A stretch of DNA of 64,000 nucleotides from Russula earlei. Taxonomy: Eukaryota; Basidiomycota; Agaricomycetes; Russulales; Russulaceae. The notes under the pieces are model-generated. The model saw only the letters and a program-made list of their open reading frames with translations, was not told the origin of the DNA and did no database searches. The DNA lies in assembly GCA_025769875.1 (NCBI GenBank), contig JAGFNK010000075.1, forward strand, positions 89,130 through 153,129. The letters are read 5' to 3'. The translations under genes and the position numbers were made by a program. Of this stretch, positions 10,378-22,630 are shown piece after piece (position 1 is the first letter of the stretch; each line of letters begins with the position of its first letter).

Positions 10378-12028
10378 ATCTGCTACAAACGACTACAGCT
10401 CGTCTGGGGTCCCGGTGTGTACTTCCCACCCTGATAATTGCGTTGAGAAAAATCAGATGCATACACTCAATCCGGAAAGGGGATGGGCATCCGTTACTCG
10501 AACTCTACTGCTGCTATCATTGTTTCGCGTGCTAAATTGATCATCCCCTCAGGGCCAAGGTACCGCAAGTATCTGTCAATCAGTCCCTCGAGATGTAGAA
10601 TCGAAATTGTAGCTCACGCACAGGGCAATACGACTGAGGCAAAAAAGGAGTTCCCAGCGCAGTACATGTACAGCATTTAAAGTCTGTGTTCCAAACCCTT
10701 CCCGGCGCGGTATTGTGCACAGCATTGAAATGGTCATTCGGCCGGCGTCCGTGAATAACAATAGGATGGCTCGGCGGGCGTGGGGAGTGCCTGACGTTGC
10801 TAACAAAACAGACTCATGATGCGATTGCAAGTGAAGGGAACTGAGTCGAGAGCCTGCTGGTATAGCCACCGGAAATCAAGAAACGTACGCGGAGATATGA
10901 CGAGCTCAGGAGGAACATTTGATGTGGATCCCGCGTGGGTCGCATGATCCGGTAATCACTCGCTCCACACACCTGTCCTTGTATGTAGACGAGGAACACC
11001 TTCGGGTGAACGGAACGATGCTCGGACGAGCTAGAAAAGCAAACTTCGCAGTAGGAGAGAGTACCCCCAGCTCGATACCTGGACGGTAGATATCATGCGT
11101 TGACGGTGTCTTTCAATCCGATCAACTGTCGCCAGGACTGTGATTGACAGGGGATCGTGATGAACCAGGTTCACACTAGAGCTGAGCAGGACTGCAATTT
11201 GATAAGGATCTGTGTGCTGCTTGGTTGATGATCATGATCCTATAAAACTTGCGACGTTGGGGAGAAACGGATCAACGATGAAGAGGAGATGAGCATCATG
11301 GATATGAATGTTGTACAAGGAGTCATAGCACTCTTGATCGGTGTTGGCTTTACACTATTGCGAATGCGAGTCCACCTCCCCTCTGTCAGATCAGGATGCG
11401 CAGGGCAATGAGTCCGTCCGTCCATCATGCATCATGATTCGGTGTCGTGTGGCGGTTGAAATGCCATTTTCATAGTCGTGTCGTGTGAATGGTGCACCCT
11501 GCCTGCAACCCTTCGACTCTTGTCCTCAACATCCCTCAACGAACGCGTGTTCGCTTTTCGTTCTGTCGACACAAGAGAACAATTGGAGGAGAACATCATT
11601 CGGATATTCTTTGACCGTTGCCTTGGTTACCGTTCACGAGAGAGTCCACGGAGCAGTGTCTTGGACCGTGTCTACAACCAACATGATCGGATTCGAAATT
11701 CCCACTCAGTGCGAGCAAAGTGCAAATACTACTTGACTCTTTTTTTTTTTTCCTTCTGGATGCCACAGTTTTTCGAGGTGGGCATTAAATCTCGTTTGCA
11801 CGACTCGCAGTCGGAAGCTCTACGGTCGACTGCAGCTCCCCATCGATACATCTATGTACTGTATGCGCTTGTGGCCTTTTTGTCTGGCCACTCTTCTCTG
11901 GCGACAATACTGATAAGCGAGCGCTTGTCCACACATAAAAGAACAGCCGTCGACTGTCCTCTCTCTGATCAACACACGAACGCAAGCCGTTCTCAATCCC
12001 CCCCTCATCTTTTTCCTCCTCTGTTGAC
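10378..12028. other. Intergenic, no gene recognised
   Basis: Short open frames only (62-83 residues, one longer chance frame at 11478-12122 that overlaps the next real gene). None shows family motifs or splice-linked partners. The right end must hold the promoter of the DUF6593-like gene, where a CT-rich tract (about 11998-12022) precedes its ATG. A poly-T run lies at about 11740-11751. Confidence 0.4.
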
Positions 12029-12813
12029 ATGGGCTCTATTGCCGTCCATCCCTCTCAGGTATACGCAGGCGAATACCACCCTTATAGCAATGATCACTTG
12101 TCAACCCCTCGTACTCCTCTGAGCCCGACTCTGGTCGACTTCGCCCAACACACCGAGCGTTCATTCATCAAGTTTAGAATCCCCAGCGGTAGCTCCAACA
12201 TTGTCAACTCTGAAGTTGTCGATAGAGCAGGCCAGGCCCTCTACTCCATCTCAAGCACGTCGAAGCGCACGACTTTGGTCGCGGCTGGAGACAATGCTAA
12301 GGTTGCCACGGTCGAATGGGACCGTTCCAGCCCTCGTATGGTTTTTCGTCGGAAGAAAATGAGGTGCAAGGAGTGGTTACCTCTCGCAGGGCCTGAGACC
12401 CAGTACATCCCAATTCCCATTGCGATTCTGAATCCAAAACTGACCCTGCTAGGTCTCGCATACTCACACACGGTGACGTGCAATTCGCCTGGATGGATCA
12501 GCTCACCTCTGGTTACGTGCGTATAGGCTCCCCACGACGATTCGTCTGGCAGGGACTAATACACACGCCATAGTTGATACCTGCCAACCGACCTGGCCTC
12601 GCCGTGGCTCGGTGGCGTATCAAGTCACGAACCGATATACTCATTCTGGAGATACTCCAAGAGGCACTAGTCGAACCCGGGCTGCTCGAAGCAATCGTTC
12701 TTTCGCTCGTTTTGCTCCGATCCGGGCGCTCCCTTGGTGACACCATAGACAGGATGAATTTTGGATCAGATCCCAGATTCTTCTCTCAGCAATACACGTT
12801 CAAGTATCATTAA
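12029..12813 (+). CDS. DUF6593-like protein (225 aa)
   Basis: Three exons, 12029-12402, 12453-12516 and 12574-12813, splice GT-AG in phase to 226 codons. The body reads like the DUF6593 family of basidiomycetes: an N-terminal variable part, a beta-rich core with IVNSEVVDRAGQALYSISS and TVEWDRSSPRMVF, then (after splicing) RILTHGDVQFAWMDQ, and the closing stretch with LEILQEALVEPGLLEAIVLS and LVLLRSGR. No signal peptide or membrane segment. Function of the family is not established. The assignment rests on remembered domain pattern, so a profile search should confirm it. Confidence 0.7.
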
Positions 12814-13358
12814 CCTCTTACCTTTCTTTATGACTTGTTATGGAAGACACCCTACGACCTCATGTACACCTCTGTAGTAATAGCATCGTGTGATCTCTAC
12901 GGCTTATGAAAAATCCCGACCTTTTATTTGTCTATAGGCTGGATGGGGGACTTGGGGCCCATCTCAATGTCCAAAACACCATTCTTTCGAGTAAAGGGTA
13001 TGAGTTGACAGCAGAAGAGTCCCATCCACAATTCTCTTGCTGTGTTGATATCCAACCGTCCTAGAGGCACACCCCCCTTATGCAACATTCATTTTCCACA
13101 GTATGTAAATTATTGATTTCATCAATAAAGCCTCCCGCCTTTCATCAGTCGTTCTCCTCCCATTATTCATCTCCATCTCTTTCCCTCTCCTGTCCTTCCC
13201 ACTGCTCCTTCTTCATGGCCCCATTTCAAGACCCCCACAAGCTACCAACATACCAGCAGCGTAACTCGTGTGTGCAAGCCCTACTAGCATCGACCCGACT
13301 GTATTCGTCGCGTACGGGAGATAAACAGAAGGGGGAAGGCTATGGACAGGCGAGGCCC
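12814..13358. other. Convergent 3' intergenic region
   Basis: Lies between the stop codons of the DUF6593-like gene (+) and the importin gene (-). Nothing coding is recognised. It contains a pyrimidine-rich stretch (about 13140-13210). Confidence 0.45.
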
Positions 13359-16300
13359 TACCAGGCAAAACCAAAATTGGAGCCCTCTTGTCCTCTGGCA
13401 ACGATGGTGAACTGCCGCACGGCATCACGGGTCCGTCGTATTGATCGCGAGCCACTGATAGTGGCAAGGGGAAACATCTGAGCCAGTCCTTCCAAACAAG
13501 CGAAAACGGTACACGTACCTGAATACGGCCTTCACCAAAGCCTCCTTGGCTTCTGGACCCGCACGAGATTGGATGAAATCACTCTATACTGCAGCATCAA
13601 CCCATCGCCACAAAAGCCATGCAGGAGAGACGGACCCCGTGTAGGACATCCAATATCCACTCTTTACTCTCCAACGGTGTTTTCGCAACGAGGGCCGAGA
13701 ATAGCTCGACAAGGTTCGGGACGGCTGACTTTGGCGAGACGCCTGCAAAGCCGACGAGCAGGGAGCGCATCATCGCCCGACCATGGGTGTCGAGGAGCAG
13801 CTTTTTCGCATCCGCAAGGTCGTCATTCGCCTGTGTATCCTTGATCAGCGCGGTCTATGAATCCGACATTAGAGAAAAGAAGTCAGGGCACGATAAGCAT
13901 GACAACGTCAAAATGGGCATACCAAGAACGTTGATGCCGCCACGAGGGAGTAGCGCTCTTGTAGGCTGAGAGCGGAAATCGCGCATTGAATGAGCGCATC
14001 GAAAGACTCTCGCGGAAGCTGATAAAATACTGTGACGAAATGGAAGGATACCTACATTTATATAAGTAAGGACCAGAATAAAAAGAGCTCAATCGCGAAC
14101 CTTCTCCGCGAAATTGAAAAAGTCCTGCACGATATCGGGATTCTGTATGGTCGTCCCGGTCATCCAGCTGACGCTCTCCAAGCAGTGTCGACATACCGCT
14201 TCCATAGCACCATCGATACTCAAAGTATTCAAAGTCGCCTGCAGCAGAACGCGAACCACCTCACGAACGATGGCAAGCACCTCCTGGGACGGGACTGTGC
14301 GCAGAGAGACGGTGCACGGTGCAGGAGGGTCTAGCTGTATGATAAGCATGTTCGCAAGCGCGAGCCAAACGGCCGTGAGCTGGCGCTGCGCTGCGCCGCA
14401 TACGAGCTCAAGCAGGGGTGCTGGAGGCAATGAGAGCAGCGTTGCGTCGGCAGAGAGCGCGGTGATCGACTTGAAAAGGTCGCTGAGTGCCTTTTGCCGC
14501 CTCGAGTCAGTGCCAACTGAAGCGGAGACCCAAAAACTGATGCAGGAATTACCTCGCTGATCCCTGCGTCCGTAGACCAAAGTTCGATAGCTCCCTGTAT
14601 TCCATGCAACATATACTCCCGTAATCGTACCATACGAATATCGTCCCTGACACGTTGCATGCGCTCAACCTCCTCTGCCGCGGGTGAGCTCTCGAAACCG
14701 GCTGCATCGGTCGCGGGAGTAAGACCCTTTGCGACACCAGATAGCGTTTGGATTTGTTGTGTCGCCAGCGCCAGCGCCTCCTCCGGAAGCTACGAGACAA
14801 ATTAGAGAGGAGATATCATCGACAGCAGGAAAGAAGAACCATCGATGAAGACTGTAGTGCCTGGAACAACTTTGCTACCACTGGTTGTACGATCGCCTAG
14901 ATGCCGTGTTCATCATGTGCGTGATGACAGACACATTGACACCGACCTCGACAGGGGCTATCTCCTCCTCGGGTGGCAAGGCCTGTATCACACTTGAGAT
15001 CGACTGCAGAACCTTTGCTTTCTCTGTGTCTTGCACTCTCGAAAGCCCTGCATGCAGCTCGCCAAAGGCGGTAATATGTGGTGCTAGAGCGGTGCGGTTC
15101 GCGTCGCATAGATCACGCAGAGCATTCGCAGCAGGCAAGCACAGGCTTAGCTCACTCAGCGCAGGCGCCACGTAGCCAAGGACGGAGAGTAGGGGTTCGC
15201 TTGATCCCGCAGGAAGGGTTGTGAACCATGAGGCATAGGAGCCTATTTCCAAGAGTGAGCGATGACAAGTGGGGCGCTGGGAGAAGCGAGATTAACCAAT
15301 AAGCCCAAGCATAGTGCGCTGCACACGATGGCCGCCGGACGTCGGCAGCTGACCCAGGATCTCTGAACCGAAGAGCAGCGACAGGTGGCGATTAGGCTCC
15401 AACGGGACGGCTTCTTGTATGGACATGATGCAATGGAGTGTTGCCTCGACGTCCTGTCCCGACGTTAACCCCGCGCATAACATGGGTGAGAAGACAGTGA
15501 TGCTTACCTCCCAGATTCCGCCTTCATTCTTCTTCTGCAGACGTGACGTTAGGTCACCGAGATAATATGCCAACATGTCGTCTCGAAGAACGTAGTATCT
15601 GAAGCGAGTCAATGCAAACGCATCCAAGAGTGGCTTCAGAACGTACGCATTAATCAACGTATCGCCGACGTCCCGTCGATATCTGATGGGTGGCCACCAT
15701 CAGCGCACCGGTATCACTAAAGGATCAACACAGACGGACATACACCTGGAATCGTTCGACCTGATCTGCGAATCCCAACCGTTTCTTCCCTTCGGACACC
15801 CAAAGTAGGAATGGATCCGCGCACCTTTTGCCCATCCGGCCGGGGGAGGAGGCCATCGGACCTTCGTCCTCAGTGCAGCAACAAGCTCTGCATACACCGC
15901 CTTGGCGAGAGCCCACATCTCCTTCTCACGTGTGGCCTCGGCCTCTGGTGGGAACTCGATCGACCATAGTGCTTCTTGGAGCAGATACCAGAAGCCGAGC
16001 ATGCGCTCGCTCTCTTCTTCGTCGACGCCATAACTACCGGGAAGTGCGGTAAAAGACAAGGTAAGGTGGAGGAATGCTTGAACGAGTGGGGAATTGAGAT
16101 TCTCGGTGAGATAGGCGATCGAGTGGTCCCCGAGCCCGGCAAGCAAGCGGCAAAACGCGGACGCAGTGTCGTCGGGCCCATCGCGGAGGGTGGTGCTGAT
16201 GATCGGTGGACCCGCCTGTGCGGACCATTCGAGAAGCGGCAATGTCAACGTAGCGGAGCCCGCACCGTTCGCAAAAGCGGGCGCAGACAACACGGCCAAG

Positions 16301-17356
16301 ACGGCAGAAACGGCGGGCTGGAAAGTAGGTGCTGCTGGGTCGAGAAGCGCGAACAAGGAAGGCAGAAGGGGTGTCACATCGCTGTAGAACAGGATTAGAT
16401 GCAGGTCGGAATCGGCGTGGCCAGGCAAAATATTGCGGGGGGGCGTACTTGCTGGGCAGATTCGGCATCCATGCTTCCAAGCATTTCAGCGCCGATTGCA
16501 ATTGACGCAGTCTGGTAGGATCTGTAGATGGACCAATGGAGGAAGCGACGGCCTGTGTGACGAGAGGTACGGCCTCACTAAGGCTTTGAAGCACCTGAGA
16601 TCTATGTGGCCGCGTTAGCAAAAGATATCAACACCCGAGAGGGTGGAGTGGCCCGCACCTCTTTGCCGGCAGGAGATCAGCCCCGTTCACCTCCTCAACG
16701 GCGATCTCGAGAAAATCGAGTACATGCTCATTAAATGCGCCAGCACTTGAGAGCTCCGTGGCAGTGGCAGCGATCCAGTTTGGCCATCGAGAAGGGTCTT
16801 GAGGTACAAGCCTCAAAGCGAGCGCAGATAGCTGGGCGCAATCAAACGAACGACGGGATAAGATGGCAAAGGAAGACATACGGCTACAAACAGTTTCCTC
16901 AGGATGACCTTGCTGAGGCCGAGAGAAATTGAGCGCGCCGTGATATTGAGTAAAAAATGAGTAAGCTCGTGGCCATGCGATGTTGGGAAGCTCTCCCTGT
17001 GCAGGCATCAGGATCTGGAGGGCGTCGCGGGTATTTATCTACCGCGTACCAATCGCGTGAGATCTTGACCTGGGCGGTATGCGCGCCAAAGAACTGAACG
17101 TTTGGGTCGTCGTACTCGAAAAGAAAGGGGACAACGAGGCCCCAGGCTTCCCACCTGCGCTGCAGCTCGAACAGCTCGCTCTGGAGACGACGGTGTTCGT
17201 CTGGCAACAGGCGGCGCGAAGATGCGGGATCGTATGATTCTTGGATTAGCTTGGTTCGATAACGGTGAACCACTGTCAGGGAGGAAAAGAAGTTGTGGAT
17301 ACCTGGGCGGCTCGCTGTACATCTGCAGGGGAAAGAGCGGGGAGGAAGGATGCCAT
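13359..17356 (-). CDS. Importin-13-like karyopherin (importin-beta superfamily)
   Basis: Nuclear transport receptor of HEAT/ARM repeats. The start is the ATG at 17356 (MASFLPALSPADVQRAAQ), and a 51-nt intron joins it to LIQESYDPASSRR. This first exon then reads ELFELQRRWEAWG and NVQFFGAHTAQVKISRDW, the importin-beta N-terminal domain that binds Ran. Further exons run leftward with helical-repeat sequence: FLEIAVEEVNGADLLP near 16690, SALKCLEAWMPNLPSKY near 16450, LPLLEWSAQAG near 16230, and SLFKSITALSADATLL-like helices near 14450. The C-terminus is RRTRDAVRQFTIVARGQ then EGSNFGFAW with TAG at 13359-13361, which matches the usual importin-13/Pdr6 ending. Many small introns were placed only approximately. 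Cargo cannot be told from sequence; human importin-13 and yeast Kap122/Pdr6 are the nearest named relatives. Confidence 0.85.
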
Positions 17357-17526
17357 CCTGTGGTGGGATCAAGGCTGTCGACGTTTTTTTATTTTATTTT
17401 AACCACTGCAGCCATCTCGAGCGCCAATCTCGTGCAACCACAACTTCGACACTCTAGCAGCACCCTCCACAGTTTTATACCACACCAACTACTGTACACG
17501 GCCTGCGTGATTCGGGGATGTTCCTC

Positions 17527-20489
17527 TCAAAGCGCAGCCCTGAACGGATCCGACCCTCCATGTTCCAGCCCCGCCAGCACAGCAGTACGCACGGCGGCCA
17601 AATACTCCTTCAGCCTGCGTCCGTTCTCTCCCGCAAACTCGGTGAACAACATATACCGCGAGTCAGCGACGACGTTCGCCAGATGCAACGCGTGTCGGAC
17701 GTTTCTAACAGCAAAAAAAAAAAAGTCAAACGAGAGTGAAAATGAGAGAAGACATTGGAAGAAGCGCACTCGGGTATGTGTGTCCGTGAGAGGACGAGGA
17801 GCTTGTGTAGGCGAAGGATGAGCTCCGGAATGAAAAGTTGACGGATGCGCGCTAGTTCTCTCGCCCGACGGTCGGCTGCAAGGCATCGCGTTCTGAGTGA
17901 CAAATTTAAAGACACTATCGCGAGAGTAGCGCACCGGCAGGGATCTCCGCTTGCGGAACCAACCAATCCGTAGTCAACAGTTTGAGTACTTGCTCGCGCG
18001 CGCTAGACACCAGGCCCTGCATCCGTCACCGTGAACACGGTCATAACAACGGGGACGAAAGAGGAACGCCCACCCCGTAGTCCTTGAGCCATGCTGCACG
18101 CGTGTCCCGACTCGTTTGTGGAGCGTCGAGTGCTTGGCATTCTGCCACCCGCTCGAGCGTCTCCCAAGCAATGAAGAATTGACGATGGTCTAGGTATTCC
18201 GCCGCGCGCTCTGCAGGCGTGCCAATAGCCGCTAGTTCTGGCGGGAGCATATCAAGGAGCAAGCGCGCCACGTTGACCCTTCCGCGAGCTTGGATGAACG
18301 CACATAAATACCGTGACACGCATGAGACAGACGGCAGGGGCGTACCGAGAAGGTACCTCACGATGACGTTCGCCTGTTCCAGCGCCGTGTCGTACGTATC
18401 TGCCTCAACTACCGTCCACTCAATCGATCTGACAAGCAACATTTCTGCCTCTTCGGCGGGCTCGAGTGCAGCTTTGGCCAAGTCAGGTAGCGGACCCTTG
18501 ACGGACGAAGGGAGGCCGTCAAGCGCGCGCTCGATGGTGCGCTCCGCCGTGACGATCGCCACGCGTGGGACATCTAACCCGTGCTCGCGCGCGCGCTGGA
18601 GTGCCGTGCGTCGTTCCAGCGGATCGGCAGAGAGCGCGAGGGAGGTGAGGAAGAGGGCATAGCGTTCGACGGCATTGTCACCCAGAGCACCGGCGTACAT
18701 GGCAATGAGAGAACGCTGGCCAGCCCCCTGCAACGCAGTGCCATCAGAGGCGATCTGGACGAACGGAGAAGGAATGGGAACATGCCTCGAGGACTTGGAG
18801 ATATGCTTCGAGAATGATCTGTATGGCCAGTGGAGAGACGGCGATGTCGATCATTTGTAGATAGAGACACAAGTGTGCAAAGAAGCGTGTCATGGTGGGG
18901 TATCTAGATGTGGGTTACCAGGTATTCGGGATCAAGAAATGAGATGGAAAGACTGACTCGGACGATTCGGGGTCGTAGGCGCCATCTCGGAGCCTAGACG
19001 CAAAATCGTCTAACAGCGCGTCCGTGCGGTCCAGGATAATGTGCAGTTGCGAAATGTGGAATGGGTCGTCAGCGCCCAAGCCCTCCTGCACTTGCACAGT
19101 TGCCAGCGCCTGTAATTCTTGCTCGACATCTGCACGCCAAGCCTCCTCCTCATCGTCGGCCGCATCGCGATCGCGTTCCTCCACCTCTCTCCCCGAGGGC
19201 TCCCAAAATCCGCCACCTAAACGCGCGAGGGCTTCGCTCTGCCGCTCTTCGCACAAAACGGAGATGGTCGCCCAAAGGGCGTCTTCCCAGGTGCGACACG
19301 CGGATTTGAGAACGCTCGAGGTCTGAACTGAGGGCGCAAGAGCGGCATACAGTGCGCGTTCCGCGGACGACGATCGGGAATCCAGGGCTGCGCGCGTGCA
19401 AGTGGTCTTCCACAATGCGCGACGTCTGTTTCCGTGCCACAGGTCCGGATCCCCTTCCTCGTCCTCCACAGGATCGTCATCACCATCGTGCCGTGTCGCA
19501 GCTGATCGCGCGATAGAAAAGGCATCACATGTGGGGTGTGTGGTCGCAGCAGCATTAAGACAAACTCACCCATGGCGGGCCACGAAAAGAGAAGAGAGCC
19601 GCGGATACTCGCCGCGCGCCACGGTTGGTGCGCATCACGACAAAGTTTGACCGCGTCTTCGATATTCCCAGCGCGTACATACGCAAATAGCGTGTGCGAC
19701 AGCGCCTTGTCATAGCTCTAAATCACAGAGGAATAAATAAATAACGAAATTTCATTTCCTGAGCTGGTGGCGGCGATATAACGCATGTTAGAAAGCCAGC
19801 ACGCACCGTGTCGTCCCCCGCCAAGCAGCGACCAGTCTCCGCTTCCCGAACGACGGCGTCGGGGTCCATTTCGCGAACCACGTTCTCCGCCGCGCGACCG
19901 GTGTTCCCCGTCCAGCGTCCTTGCATTACTCGGTGCTTCGTGAAGCGCCAGTAGCCCGTCGAGGCGTCCGGGCGAGGCGGCGGCGGCGCGGTGTCGTGGA
20001 GCCACTCGCGCACGACGACGAGCTCCGAGAGCGCGCGAGATGCGGCCATGGTAGCCTGGGCGAGGACGGAGGTCGGGGTGTAAGGATTCGCGGAGAGGAG
20101 AGCCCGCGCAGAGGGTTGGAGCGGGGGCTCGGTCTTTCGAGCGCTGAAGGGGCAAGTTACGGACAGTGGTGATGGGAGAGGAGAGATTGGTTGGACGCTT
20201 GGACGCACGGCATGACTGCTTGGAGAAGGGCCCATGTACTGCACTCCATTCTGAGTGCTTCCAACTCGTCTTGTGTCGCGTTTCCCTCTTGTCGAAGGTC
20301 CGACAATCTAGAAAAATGATGAACGAGGGTGGAGTCGTGTTGTGGACGTGGGACGCACTGCTGCTCGCACAACTGACGAAGACGTGGGGCGAACCCAGTG
20401 TGAGGGTCAAGGAGTGCTTCTAGGTTATCTTTTTGTGTCTGGCATGATGCAAGAACATCTGCACAAGATGTGTAGAATGTTTCAGACAT
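17527..20489 (-). CDS. NUP84: Nuclear pore protein Nup84/Nup107
   Basis: Scaffold nucleoporin of the Y-complex (Nup107-160), acting at the nuclear envelope. The start MSETFYTSCADVLASCQ at 20489 is followed by GFAPRLRQLCEQQ. Later exons carry RRALWKTTCTRAAL (about 19430), the exon 18041-18733 with LIAMYAGALGDNAVERYA then FLTSLALSADPLERR, a pattern I associate with the Nup84/Nup107 family, and the C-terminal IPELILRLHKLLVLSR then NVRHALHLANVVADSRY and YLAAVRTAVLAGLE. The last intron (about 17770-17708) ends in a T-rich tract plus TAG. It lies immediately upstream of the importin gene on the same strand, with about 170 bp between them. The start is 220 bp from the divergent F-box gene. Exon borders in the middle are not all resolved. 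Confidence 0.87.
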
Positions 20490-20709
20490 TGCACGACGAC
20501 GTTCAGTGTATAACCAAGTCGGCCCGCTTTACCAACGACCGAGGGATCGGCATGAGTCACTGTTGTAATTGAGCTTCACATACTGTTGTTGCCCGACCAC
20601 CTCCCCTCTGTCCATCATCGTCCGTCGCGTCGAGTTGACGACGGCTCCCCTTCGCTGCTTTTCTCATTGTTGAGCACAGGGATTGGCACGTGATATGGGG
20701 TGATCACAA
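20490..20709. promoter_or_regulatory. Divergent promoter of NUP84 and the F-box gene
   Basis: A 220-bp gap between two opposite-facing start codons. No TATA box is obvious. This spacing is consistent with a shared bidirectional promoter. Confidence 0.4.
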
Positions 20710-22630
20710 ATGAGCCCGAGCTCGACCACGGCCACGGTCACCCTTTGCAACTCAGCTCCTCCATCGATGACCGGTGCTATCGCATGCCCCAGCCCTGTCA
20801 AGAGACTCACCAACACTTCTTTCGCGGGCCTTCCGGAAGAAATAACAGTCAGGATTCTGGAGTGCTGCGATTTTAGTGGCGTGCTCGCCTGTCAGCTGGT
20901 TCGTGTTGCCGTGAATGACCCATAGAACACCGCTCAGCGTATGGCCTCCCCCACAGACATGCCACGCTCTCAGAGACGTCGTCGCAAGTTCGACGAGACT
21001 GCGCTACAAACTTGCACTCTCTGAGCACCGGATGTGTGATGGCACTTTCAGCGAGCTGAGCGCAGCCCACAAGCTCGTACTATTGACTGCCCACATCGCT
21101 GCGTGGCAAAGTCTCGAGTCGATCCCCCCAGAGAGGGCCAGCATGCTCCTGGGCTGGAGCGCGCCAATGGCAGTTTCCGGTAACGTCATCGTCTTCTCCA
21201 AGAGGGTCCGACCCGATGGTCCCATTGAGGCCGAAGAACCCGCCCTCGTCCTTCTCGTCCTCCGTGTCCCATCCGCGCTGCGTCGGATCGAGGCTGCACA
21301 CTGGTCACTCGCTCTCCCCGCCAACGTGAGCGCTTTGTGCATCGACTCGTCACAGGATTTGCTCATTTACGTGTTGTACGTAATTTCGATTCTATCTCGC
21401 CACGAGACGATCATAACGCGCGCTTTTCTGCTTGGGTATTATTGTTCAGCGATTGCAAATTTTATGTCTGCACGTTGTCGACGGCCGCAGTACATTCGCT
21501 CGTTGAACATGCGGGATCTTTCAGCATGTGGAATGGGAGTCGGCGTGGCGATGTCTTTAATCTCTGCGTGCATGGGGATTTTGTCGCTGCCGGCACGCGC
21601 GTCTACTTCATATCCGTCTGGAACTGGAAGACTGGACAGTTTGTCTCTGATCAAGTAAGTATTCAAACCATAGTTGTCGAATGCGATTAGCCTTATTCAA
21701 CTTGATTGAGAAATCCGAGGTCCACTTCTCATCGTTCTGTTTTCTCGACGAGCACCAAATACTCTATGCGGCATCAAACCAAGATAGCATATACGTATAC
21801 GACGTGCGCCGTCCTGCCATGGATCGGCAGCAGCAGCAGCCGCAGCTACAAAAGGGACAGGTGTCAGGAACAGAAATGGGACCTGTGCGCTTCCAGCTCG
21901 CTCTTCCTTCCCTCGAGCGTGCAACCATGTCACGGTACATCCAAATCTGCCACAATGCATTACCGACAGGAAAGGTGGAGCTCTGGCAAGGCAGTTCAAG
22001 TGGCAGTGCTCCTCCCTTTTACGCGGACCCGCGCGAGCGGTTGATCGTGCTGCGTCTCGTCACGAGTCCGGTCGAGCGAGGTGAGGAGCGGTTTGAGCTC
22101 CACGTCCCGGCCCGCGCCTTGCTCGAGCATGCTGCCGCCGTTGGGCGATGCCGACGCGGAGATAAAGGGGAGGCGGTACTATCGTGGTCCGCGTGGGGCG
22201 ATGCCGCGCGCGTGACGCCGCTGCGCAGACTTCCGTACGCGATGCAAGCGCAGATGGTCGCTTATGGCATGCGCGTGGTGTCGCACCCACCAGATTGGGA
22301 CGAGAGGCGTGTTGCACGTCGACTCGTACCTCCCGCGAGCGGAAAGGAGACGAGAAGGAGCGGCGGCAGGAACGCGCGGTGCGAAAGCGGAGGCGGGGAA
22401 ACGCGGAGGGTCGTTGGGTGGGACACGGCAGGCCGTGAAGCTGCCCGCGGAGGTGGAGAGCAAGGCGGATCTTTGGAGCGTGCTCTGCGAGGACGCGCTG
22501 CTGTTGTACAAGGTTCGGGGTCTCTTGCACCTTTTTGCTACGCCTCGGTTTCGGCCTCTCTGACGGACTTCCCGTACAGCTCGATTCGTCTTTGAGCACG
22601 ATCACGCGTGCGTATTGGTACGCCCTTTAG
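20710..22630 (+). CDS. F-box protein with propeller-like C-terminal part, one frame break
   Basis: F-box proteins are substrate adaptors of SCF ubiquitin ligases. Exons 20710-20898, 20957-21375, 21450-21654 and 21711 onward splice in phase. Residues about 35-70 are the F-box: FAGLPEEITVRILECCDFSG then ACQLTCHALRDVVASSTRL. The rest has beta-type repeats (RRGDVFNLCVHGDFVAAGT, ISVWNWKTGQFVSD, ILYAASNQDSIYVYDV). The 3' end splices from LWSVLCEDALLLYK to a last exon LDSSLSTITRAYWYAL ending at 22630. Near 22305 the frame ending HPPDWDER must shift by one base to continue GVLHVDSYLPRAERRRE, which leads in frame to that 3' end. I see no intron there, so either a one-base insertion or a sequencing error is present. 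A truncated copy of the 3' half lies at about 25925-26320. Confidence 0.72.

Noticed and set aside
13569..14580. Plus-strand open frames over the importin 3' half
   Set aside because: Shadows of the minus-strand importin exons, which carry the conserved family C-terminus.
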